DNA of 64,000 nucleotides. It comes from Kitasatospora sp. NA04385 (GTDB lineage: Bacteria > Actinomycetota > Actinomycetes > Streptomycetales > Streptomycetaceae). The DNA is taken from NCBI RefSeq assembly GCF_013364235.1, contig NZ_CP054919.1, positions 5,775,155 through 5,839,154 on the forward strand, written 5' to 3'. Both the position numbers and the translations under genes were made by a program. Shown in pieces: positions 8,316-15,066 of the stretch (position 1 is the first letter of the stretch; each line of letters begins with the position of its first letter). Below the pieces are notes generated by a model that was not told the DNA's origin, searched no databases, and worked only from the letters and a program-made list of their open reading frames with translations.

Positions 8316-9728
8316 ATGGCGAAACCTCACGTCGTGGTGATCGGTGGCGGGATCGCGGGCCTGGCCGCGGCCGCGTTCCTCGGGGACGCGGCGGTGCGGG
8401 TGACCGTGCTGGAGGCGTCCGGACGCTTCGGCGGGAAACTGCGTGGCGGCGAGGTCGGCGGCGTCCGGGTCGACCTCGGCGCCGAGTCGATGCTCGCCCG
8501 CCGCCCCGAAGCGGTCGAACTGGCCCGCCGGGTCGGCCTCGGCGAACGGCTCGAACCGCCCACCACCGCCAAGGCCGCGATCTGGACCCGCGAGGGCCTG
8601 CGCCCGCTGCCCGGCGGCCAACTCATGGGCGTACCGGGCGACCTGGACGCGCTCAGGGCCTCCGGCGTGCTCACCCCCGAGGGCCTGGAGCGGGCCTTGC
8701 GCGAGCAGCCCGCCGAGATCGGCGAGGACGCCCCGATCGGCCGCTACATCGCCGACCGGCTCGGCCGCGAGGTCGTCGACCGGCTGGTCGAACCGCTGCT
8801 CGGCGGCGTGTACGCCGGGCACGCCGACGAGATCTCGATCCGCGCCGCCGTCCCGCAACTGCTCCAACTCGCCGGGCAGGGCGGCAGCCTGACCACCGCC
8901 ATCGGTGAGCTCGGCCGCCGCGCCACCGCCACCGGCCCGGTCTTCCAGGGCCTGGACGGCGGGCTCGGCACCCTGCCCGGGGCCGTCGCCGCGCACGACC
9001 GCGCGCACGGCGCCGAACTGCTCACCGACCACCCCGTCGACGCCCTGCGCCGCACCCCCGACGGCTGGCGGGTCACCGCCGCCGGACGCGAACTCGCCGC
9101 CGACGCCGTCGTGCTGGCCGTCCCCGCCCCGCAGGCCGCCGCCCTGCTCGCCGCCGACGCCCCCGGCGCCGCCGCCGAACTCCGGCAGGTCGAGTACGCG
9201 TCCATGGCCCTGGTCACCCTCGCCTTCCGCCGCGCCGACCTCGCGGGCAGCCCGCTCACCGGCAGCGGCTTCCTCGTCCCTCCGGTCGACCGGCGCAGCA
9301 TCAAGGCCTCCACCTTCTCCAGCAACAAGTGGGGCTGGCTGGAGCGTTCCGCCCCCGACGCCTTCCTGCTGCGCACCTCGCTCGGCCGCCACCGCGAGGA
9401 CGCCGCGCTCGACCTGGACGACGCCGAACTCGTCGCCCGCTCGCTCGCCGACCTGCGCGCCGCCGTCGGCCTGCGCGCCACCCCGTACGACCACGCCGTC
9501 ACCCGCTGGCGGGCCGGGCTCCCGCAGTACCCCGTCGGGCACCTCGACCGGGTCGCCCGGATCCGCACCCGCCTCGACGCCCTCGGCGCGATCGCGGTCT
9601 GCGGCGCCGCGTACGACGGCGTCGGCATCCCCGCCGTCGTCGCCGGTGCCCGGCGGGCCGCCGAGCACCTCGCCCCCGCCACCCCCGGCACCGGAACCAC
9701 CCGCACGGAAGGGACAATGGGCCCATGA
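8316..9728 (+). CDS. hemY: Coproporphyrinogen/protoporphyrinogen oxidase (HemY-type)
   Basis: A 470-residue FAD-dependent oxidase. The N-terminal dinucleotide-binding motif HVVVIGGGIAGLAAAAFLG is at residues 5-23. A LEASGRFGGKLRG segment follows, and the C-terminal VCGAAYDGVGIPAVVAGARR closes the FAD site. In actinobacteria this enzyme makes coproporphyrin III for the coproporphyrin-dependent heme route. This fits the immediate downstream neighbour hemQ, whose ATG overlaps this stop codon (ATGA, 9725-9728). Start ATG 8316 follows an AT-containing stretch with GGAAGA upstream. The protein is expected to be membrane-associated, but no membrane helix is obvious. Confidence 0.93.
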   Translation: MAKPHVVVIGGGIAGLAAAAFLGDAAVRVTVLEASGRFGGKLRGGEVGGVRVDLGAESMLARRPEAVELARRVGLGERLEPPTTAKAAIWTREGLRPLPGGQLMGVPGDLDALRASGVLTPEGLERALREQPAEIGEDAPIGRYIADRLGREVVDRLVEPLLGGVYAGHADEISIRAAVPQLLQLAGQGGSLTTAIGELGRRATATGPVFQGLDGGLGTLPGAVAAHDRAHGAELLTDHPVDALRRTPDGWRVTAAGRELAADAVVLAVPAPQAAALLAADAPGAAAELRQVEYASMALVTLAFRRADLAGSPLTGSGFLVPPVDRRSIKASTFSSNKWGWLERSAPDAFLLRTSLGRHREDAALDLDDAELVARSLADLRAAVGLRATPYDHAVTRWRAGLPQYPVGHLDRVARIRTRLDALGAIAVCGAAYDGVGIPAVVAGARRAAEHLAPATPGTGTTRTEGTMGP

Positions 9729-10435
9729 CCGAAAGCACTGAGCAGCCCGTGAAGAAGAAGGCCCGCGACCTCAACCAGGTCATCCGCTACACCATGTGGT
9801 CGGTGTTCAAGCTCAAGGACGCCCTCCCCGAGGACCGCACCGCGCTCGCCGCCGAGGTCGACGCACTCTTCGAGCAGCTCACCGCCAAGGACGTCGTCAT
9901 CCGCGGCACCTACGACGTGTCCGGCCTGCGCGCCGACGCCGACGTCATGGTCTGGTGGCACGCCGAGAGCTCCGACGACCTGCAGGAGGCGTACAACCGC
10001 TTCCGCCGCACCGGGCTCGGCCGCCACCTGGAGCCGGTCTGGTCGAACATGGCGCTGCACCGCCCCGCCGAGTTCAACAAGTCGCACATCCCGGCGTTCC
10101 TCGCCGACGAGAACCCCCGCGAGTACGTCTGCGTCTACCCCTTCGTCCGCTCCTACGAGTGGTACCTGCTCCCGGACGAGGAGCGCCGGGCGATGCTCGC
10201 CGAGCACGGCATGATGGCCCGCGGCTACCCGGACGTCCGGGCCAACACCGTCGCCTCCTTCGCGCTCGGCGACTACGAGTGGCTGCTCGCCTTCGAGGCC
10301 GACGAACTGCACCGCATCGTCGACCTGATGCGCGACCTGCGCCCCTCCCGGGCCCGCCTGCACGTCCGCGAGGAGGTCCCCTTCTTCACCGGCCGCCGCA
10401 AGCCGATCGCCGACCTGCTGGCCGGTCTGTACTGA
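9725..10435 (+). CDS. hemQ: Hydrogen-peroxide-dependent coproheme decarboxylase
   Basis: A 236-residue chlorite-dismutase-fold enzyme (HemQ/ChdC) that oxidatively decarboxylates coproheme to heme b. Family landmarks are YTMWSVFKLKD near the N-terminus, ADADVMVWWHAES, the CVYPFVRSYEWYLLP segment that carries the conserved catalytic Tyr region, and HVREEVPFFTGRRK near the C-terminus. Translation is coupled to hemY by a four-base overlap. With hemE and hemY it marks the organism as using the coproporphyrin-dependent pathway; the ferrochelatase is not in this window. Confidence 0.95.
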   Translation: MTESTEQPVKKKARDLNQVIRYTMWSVFKLKDALPEDRTALAAEVDALFEQLTAKDVVIRGTYDVSGLRADADVMVWWHAESSDDLQEAYNRFRRTGLGRHLEPVWSNMALHRPAEFNKSHIPAFLADENPREYVCVYPFVRSYEWYLLPDEERRAMLAEHGMMARGYPDVRANTVASFALGDYEWLLAFEADELHRIVDLMRDLRPSRARLHVREEVPFFTGRRKPIADLLAGLY

Positions 10436-10447
10436 GCGAGCACCGAA

Positions 10448-10541
10448 TCAGGGGCCCGCGGTAAGAACGGCGGGACGTGACATCAGGGGCCCGGTATGAA
10501 CGGCGGGACGTGACATCAGGGGCCCGGGGAACGGCGGGTCG
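10448..10541 (+). repeat. Three tandem copies of a dispersed repeat
   Basis: Units begin at 10448, 10483 and 10516, each with TCAGGGGCCCG then a short variable part and AACGGCGGG. The first two also share ACGTGACA. Unit lengths are 35, 33 and 26 bases. The third is the near-perfect reverse complement of the element at 10644-10669, and the same element is found at 2060-2086. The spacer 10436-10679 between hemQ and the TIGR04222 gene contains no credible gene. Confidence 0.8.
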
Positions 10542-10643
10542 ATGCTGCTGACGGTCGGAGCCCATCGAAGGTCCGTGCTGCTGCGTGTCTTTGACCGAAC
10601 CCGAAGCAGATGCGCTGGGCGGCAGTGCACCGCCAGCAGCCAC

Positions 10644-10669
10644 GGGCTCGCCGTTCCCCGAGCCCCTGA
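10644..10669. repeat. Dispersed hairpin repeat, inverted copy
   Basis: Twenty-six bases identical to 2061-2086. The arms GGGCTCG and CGAGCCC form a hairpin. It is opposite in orientation to the copies at 10448-10541, so the two sets could pair across about 100 bases. It sits ten bases past the stop of the convergent TIGR04222 gene and may serve as its terminator. Confidence 0.75.
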
Positions 10670-10679
10670 TTTCGCTCCC

Positions 10680-11441
10680 CTAGGAGTCGAGGGCCGCGCG
10701 CAGCCGGGGGTCCCGGACGGCGGCGGGGCCGGAGATGGCGACGGCGGTGAGCAGTTCGTCGTCGGTGGCGGGGGCGTGCCGGCAGGGGAGGGCGCGCAGC
10801 AGGGTCTGGCCGGCGGGGGCGGCCCACGCGGTGTAGGCGTGGACGTCGATCCGGGCCATCAGCAGGGTGCCGCCGGTGAGGACCAGCGGGAGCGCGTACC
10901 AGGCGGCCGCGGTACGGGCGGCGGTGCCGTCGGGGGCGGTGAGCAGGACGGTCAGCAGCAGCATCGCCGCCGCCCCGACGAGCGCGTAGCGGACCTGCCG
11001 GACCGCCCGCAGGGCGTGGTCCCGGACGACGGCCGGGGTGGCCAGCCCCGCCGAGGTCAGCCGGTCGCCGATGTCGCGGACGGTGGGGTGCGCGGCCAGC
11101 ACGGTCTTCAACTGGGCGGTGCGGCACTGGCCCTCGGGGCCGATCGCGCCGATCAGCGCCCGCTCCAGGCGGCCGCGGCCCCGCGGGTCGACGACGGTGG
11201 TCCAGCCGGTGTGGGCCAGGTGCAGGCGGCCGACCCCGGCCATCCGGACCAGGGCCAGGTCGACCACCCGGGCCGGGCCGCCGGCCAGGTACGCGGTCTC
11301 GTACAGGCCGACGCCCGCGGGGCGGTGGACCGGGTGCGGGGTGCCCCCGGCGAGGGCGTCCGCGATCGAGGCGACCCGTACCAGCCGGAGGCAGGAGAGC
11401 ACCGCGGCGGCACAGGACGGGATCAGCAGCAACACCCACAT
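10680..11441 (-). CDS. TIGR04222 domain membrane protein, short form
   Basis: A 253-residue protein with an N-terminal membrane segment (WVLLLIPSCAAAVLSCL, about 2-18). Then comes the TIGR04222 region: VGLYETAYLAGGPARVVDLA, MAGVGRLHL, and a segment ending IGDRLTSAGLATP. Two further hydrophobic helices lie at about 147-167 and 180-195. It lacks the Cys-rich tail of its paralogue encoded immediately upstream in the same unit (82-base gap), ending instead with a short Ala/Arg/Asp stretch. Function is unknown; context links it to the MNIO oxidase three genes upstream. Confidence 0.8.
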   Translation of the reverse strand: MWVLLLIPSCAAAVLSCLRLVRVASIADALAGGTPHPVHRPAGVGLYETAYLAGGPARVVDLALVRMAGVGRLHLAHTGWTTVVDPRGRGRLERALIGAIGPEGQCRTAQLKTVLAAHPTVRDIGDRLTSAGLATPAVVRDHALRAVRQVRYALVGAAAMLLLTVLLTAPDGTAARTAAAWYALPLVLTGGTLLMARIDVHAYTAWAAPAGQTLLRALPCRHAPATDDELLTAVAISGPAAVRDPRLRAALDS

Positions 11442-11522
11442 GCTTTTTGTTCTAGTCCTGTGCGCGCCGGGAACGGAACACGTACCCGGGCCGCGATACC
11501 GAACTGTGACTCGTCGGGCGGC

Positions 11523-12590
11523 TCAGGAACTGCCGCACCCGCCGCCCCCGCAACTGGACCCGCAGGAGCTCGACGACCCGCAGGAGTGCGAGGAGGAGCC
11601 GCACGAGTGCGAGGAGGAGGAGCCGCAGGAGTGCGAGGACGACCCGCAGGAATGGCCGCCCGAATGCCCGCCCGAGTGGTGGCCGGAGGAGCCGCAGGAC
11701 GAGGCGGGCGTCGACCCGCACCACGCCGCCGAGCCCGCGCCCGCGCCGGCCGCGAACTCCGGCGTGCCGTCCGCGCCCGAGCCGCGGGAGGAGCGCCCGG
11801 AGCGGGTGGCGGCGGCCGGGCCCTCCAACGCCGCGCGCAGCGCCCGGAGTTCCGGCTTGCGCAGCGACCCGGCGCCGTCCAGGGCGAACGCGCCGACCAC
11901 CGCCGCGTGCGCCCGGTCCACCTCGTGCGGCCGCCAGGGGCCCTTGCCGCGGACCAGTTGCAGCTGGCGCAGGCCGGCCGGGGTGATCCGGCGCCTCGGG
12001 ACGCGGGAGGCGACCAGGACGACGACCGTGAGCAGGACGAGCGGGATGAACGGGATGAACGGGGGCGCGGTGGTGTCCCAGCCGGCCGAGCCCGCCCACT
12101 GGACGGTGGAGACCGTGCCGAGGACGATCGCGACCAGCAGCGCCAGCACCACCAGCAGGCGGGCCCGCCGGGCGCTGCGCAGCGCGCCGGGGTGGCGCAT
12201 CAGCCCGCGGGCGGCCAGCCCGTCGCCGATCCGCTGCACCTCCGGGCTGCCCGTCACGGAGGCGCGCAGCACCGACAGGTCGCGCCCGGCCCGGCCGCCG
12301 ACGGCGGTGATCAGCGTCCGCTCGACCGGGTCGGACGTCCGGTCGTCGGTGACGGTGACCCGGCCGGCCCGGGAGATCGCCACCCGGCCCTCGCGCTCCA
12401 TCCGGACCAGCGCGGTGTCGACCGCCCGGGCCGGGCCGCCGGCCAGGAAGGCGACGTCCAGCAGCGGCTGGCCGCGACCGGGCAGGCCCTGCGGATCGGT
12501 GACCCGGCGGCTGCGCCGGTTGCGGACGGCGGCCAGGGCGAGGGTGAACGCGACGAGCGCGAACGCCAGGACGAACCGGAAGTTCCACAT
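11523..12590 (-). CDS. TIGR04222 membrane protein with Cys/Ser/Gly/His-rich tail
   Basis: A 355-residue protein with an N-terminal hydrophobic segment (about 5-21), the TIGR04222 domain (LLDVAFLAGGPARAVDTALV, MEREGRVAI, IGDGLAARGLM) and two more membrane segments at about 145-165 and 178-197. A cytosolic or exposed domain leads to a low-complexity tail at residues 290-355. The tail has nine Cys, mostly in HSCGSSS-type repeats and closing with GSSCGGGGCGSS. The paralogue downstream has no such tail. Cys-rich repetitive tails next to an MNIO gene suggest a ribosomally made modified substrate, anchored in the membrane; this is inference. ATG 12590 is preceded by GGGG sequence at suitable spacing. 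Confidence 0.85.
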   Translation of the reverse strand: MWNFRFVLAFALVAFTLALAAVRNRRSRRVTDPQGLPGRGQPLLDVAFLAGGPARAVDTALVRMEREGRVAISRAGRVTVTDDRTSDPVERTLITAVGGRAGRDLSVLRASVTGSPEVQRIGDGLAARGLMRHPGALRSARRARLLVVLALLVAIVLGTVSTVQWAGSAGWDTTAPPFIPFIPLVLLTVVVLVASRVPRRRITPAGLRQLQLVRGKGPWRPHEVDRAHAAVVGAFALDGAGSLRKPELRALRAALEGPAAATRSGRSSRGSGADGTPEFAAGAGAGSAAWCGSTPASSCGSSGHHSGGHSGGHSCGSSSHSCGSSSSHSCGSSSHSCGSSSSCGSSCGGGGCGSS

Positions 12591-12626
12591 CCCCCGTGAT
12601 TCCTTTCTCTCGGTGCTGCGGGGTGG

Positions 12627-13070
12627 TTACGGGTGGGCGCGGGCGGCGCGGGCGCGGCGCGGCAGCAGGCGGCTCCACCGGGAGGCGGCGGGGTGCAGCA
12701 GGCGGCGCAGCGCGGGGTGCCAGTGGGCGTCCGGGGCGGTGTCCAGGGCCCATTCGGCGAAGGCCCGGGCGTCGGCGCGGTAGCCGCCGGTGAGCGGCCG
12801 GCCGGCGCAGTAGCGGGCGAACAGCGGGGCGAAGTCCGGGCCGAGCAGCTCGGGGAGCTCCGGGGCCAGGTGGCCGACGGTCTCCCGGCGCTTGGCGAGC
12901 AGGCCCTCGGCCTGCACCCGCAGCTGCTCCGGGTCGAAGCCGCCGGGGGCGGGGGCGCCGGCCACCAGGGCGGCCAGCAGCTTCTCCTGGCGGTGCGCCA
13001 GGTGGACGCGGGCGAGGGCGAGTTCGGCGTCCTCGCGGTCGCGGATCAGGTACTCGTGCTGCTCAGACAC
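12627..13070 (-). CDS. Small protein of the MNIO unit, possible partner protein
   Basis: A 147-residue hydrophilic protein with a predicted helical N-terminus (EDAELALARVHLAHRQEKLL). A middle segment, ELLGPDFAPLFARYCAGRPL followed by an aromatic/Ala helix, loosely resembles DUF2063/MbnC-like partner proteins of MNIO oxidases. The C-terminus is basic and Arg/Ala-rich. The GTG at 13070 overlaps the end of the MNIO gene by eight bases, so the two are translated together. I do not recognise a named domain with confidence, and the partner role is inferred from position and weak resemblance. Confidence 0.7.
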   Translation of the reverse strand: MSEQHEYLIRDREDAELALARVHLAHRQEKLLAALVAGAPAPGGFDPEQLRVQAEGLLAKRRETVGHLAPELPELLGPDFAPLFARYCAGRPLTGGYRADARAFAEWALDTAPDAHWHPALRRLLHPAASRWSRLLPRRARAARAHP

Positions 13071-13902
13071 GGGCGGTCTCCCTGCGGTGGAGGTGCTGGA
13101 CGCGGCGGATGGCGTCGAGTTCGGCGGACAGTTCGGCGGGCGGCGGGTACGCGCCGTCCCGCTCCAGCAGCACCCCGGGCGGGTCGGTGCGGGCGCAGAG
13201 CCCGGCCAGCACCTCCAGCACGGGCGCGGTGACGGGGTGGGTGTGGGTGTCGTGCCAGACGCCGTCGCGCTCGACGCCCCCGGCGACGTGCACGTAGGCG
13301 AGGGCCTCCAGCGGCAGCCGGTCCAGCTCGGCGGCCGGGTCGACGCCGAGGTTGACCCGGTTGGTGTGCAGGTTGGCGACGTCCACCAGCAGGCGGACGC
13401 CGGTGCGCTCGACCAGCTCGGCCAGGAACTGCGCCTCCGTCAACTCGTCTCCCGGCCAGGCGAGTTGGGCGGCGATGTTCTCCAGGGCGAGCGGCACCGG
13501 CAGCTCCCGCTGGGCGATCCGCACGTTCGCGGCCACCACCCGCAGCGCCTCCCGGGTGCGCGGCACCGGCAGCAGGTGGCCGGCCTCCAGGCCGCCCGCC
13601 CGGACGAACGCCAGGTGCTCGCTGACCAGCGGCGCCCCGAGCGACTCGGCGACGGCGGCCAGCCGGGCCAGCCGGGCCGGGTCGGGCGCGGTGGCGTCCC
13701 CCAGACCGAGCGAGACGCCGTGCGGGACGACCGTGACCCCGCGGGCGCGCAACTCGGCCAGCGAGGGCGGCAGGTGGCCGGGGCAGACGTTCTCGGCGAC
13801 CACCTCCACCCAGTCCAGACCCGGCAGCCGTTCCACCACGGTGTCGATCTCCGGGCGCCAGCCGATGCCGGTGCCCAATCGCGGAATATCGGACGAAGAC
13901 AT
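13063..13902 (-). CDS. MNIO family (DUF692) multinuclear non-heme iron oxidase
   Basis: A 279-residue TIM-barrel enzyme of the DUF692/MNIO family, related to MbnB and TglH, which oxidatively modify Cys-containing peptides. Predicted metal ligands are all present: H61 (VVPHGVSLG), H96 (VSEHLAFV), E141 (LALENIAA), D174/N177 (LLVDVANLH), H205 (AYVHVAGG), D218/H220/H222 (WHDTHTHPV) and E247 (VLLERDG). The ATG at 13902 is chosen because GAGGGGG lies about six bases upstream; a GTG at 13920 is possible. It heads a minus-strand unit with a small protein and two TIGR04222 membrane proteins, one Cys-rich. The chemistry performed here is unknown. Confidence 0.9.
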   Translation of the reverse strand: MSSSDIPRLGTGIGWRPEIDTVVERLPGLDWVEVVAENVCPGHLPPSLAELRARGVTVVPHGVSLGLGDATAPDPARLARLAAVAESLGAPLVSEHLAFVRAGGLEAGHLLPVPRTREALRVVAANVRIAQRELPVPLALENIAAQLAWPGDELTEAQFLAELVERTGVRLLVDVANLHTNRVNLGVDPAAELDRLPLEALAYVHVAGGVERDGVWHDTHTHPVTAPVLEVLAGLCARTDPPGVLLERDGAYPPPAELSAELDAIRRVQHLHRRETARV

Positions 13903-14095
13903 ATTCCACCCCCTCTTCACGGGCTTTTCCGGCCGCGCCGACCCCCGTTGCCGAGGGTGTATCCATGCCGCACCGATGCCAAGCGGGACACCGGAAACTC
14001 AGAGCTGAACTTGAGGTTTCACCGCGGCCGGACGAACTTCCGCCCGGGTGGGGGGAAATTCAGCGGCGCACGGACGAACGACTGGCTAACGTGAC

Positions 14096-15022
14096 ATGCC
14101 TATGACTTCCACGCCGTACCGCATCCGCCCGTTCGCCCCCGCCGACGCCGCCGACGCCGCCGCGGCCTACCGGGCCGGCCGCCCGCACCTGGTCACCACG
14201 CCCGAGGTGGTCGCCTGGCAGGCCGAACTGCCGCACTACCACCTGCTGGTGGCCGAACGGGCCGACCGGGTGGTCGGCACCGCCCGGTTCGGGCCGGTGC
14301 CCGAGAGCACCACCTCCCACCAGGGCTTCCTCAACATCAGCGTGCTCCCCGAGCACCGCGGCACCGGCGCCGGCACCGCCCTGCTCGCCGCCGCCGAACG
14401 GGACCTCGCCGCCCTCGGCGTCCGGGACGCGCACAGCTGGGTCGACGACACCCCCGAGGCCCTCGGCTTCGCCGCCGCCCGCGGCTACCGGCGCAGCGGC
14501 CGGGCCGGCCGCTTCAGCGGCATCGACCTCACCGCCCCGCTGCCCCCGCTGCCGCCCACCCCGCCGGGCGTCGAACTGCGCACCGCCGCCGACTTCCTGG
14601 ACGACCCGTACCCGATCTACCTGGTCGACATCGACGGCACCCGCGCCGAACCCGGCGACCTGGTCCTCGACGACCAGCCGTACGAGGGCTGGCTCGCCGA
14701 GATCTGGCAGCGCCCCGACCAGGACCACACCCTCACCGCGGTCGTCCTGGCGGACGGTGAACCGGTCGCCTTCTCCGCCGCCCAGACCGACGGCCACCGC
14801 ACCTACTGGTCCGCCTTCACCGCCACCCGCTCCAGCCACCGCGGCCGCGGCCTGGCCGGGCTCGCCAAGGCCCACTCGCTGCACCGGGCCAAGGAACGCG
14901 GCTTCACCGCCGCGTATACCCAGAACGACGCGGGCAACGCCCCGATGCTCGCCATCAACGCCCGGCTGGGCTACCGCGAGTGCGCGGCGGAGTGGAAGCA
15001 CACCCGGGCGATCTGCGAGTAG
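14096..15022 (+). CDS. Tandem-GNAT N-acetyltransferase
   Basis: A 308-residue protein with two GNAT-like halves. The first (about 8-145) has the acetyl-CoA loop motif LPEHRGTGAGTALL. The second (about 165-305) has SSHRGRGLAGLAKAHSLHRA and the typical C-terminal NAPMLAINARLGYRE. The substrate is unknown. It is divergently transcribed from the MNIO unit. The ATG at 14096 has no Shine-Dalgarno sequence, and TAAC lies just upstream, so a leaderless message is possible. A second in-frame ATG is two codons later. Confidence 0.85.
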   Translation: MPMTSTPYRIRPFAPADAADAAAAYRAGRPHLVTTPEVVAWQAELPHYHLLVAERADRVVGTARFGPVPESTTSHQGFLNISVLPEHRGTGAGTALLAAAERDLAALGVRDAHSWVDDTPEALGFAAARGYRRSGRAGRFSGIDLTAPLPPLPPTPPGVELRTAADFLDDPYPIYLVDIDGTRAEPGDLVLDDQPYEGWLAEIWQRPDQDHTLTAVVLADGEPVAFSAAQTDGHRTYWSAFTATRSSHRGRGLAGLAKAHSLHRAKERGFTAAYTQNDAGNAPMLAINARLGYRECAAEWKHTRAICE

Positions 15023-15066
15023 CCGCGCGGCGGGGCGGGCCCCGGCGCGCGCTCCGCGGCCCGCGC

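Noticed and set aside
11530..11690. Repeated GAGGAGGAGCCGC units as a CRISPR-like or regulatory repeat
   Set aside because: They are in-frame codons of the Cys/Ser/Gly tail of the TIGR04222 protein, with no spacer structure.
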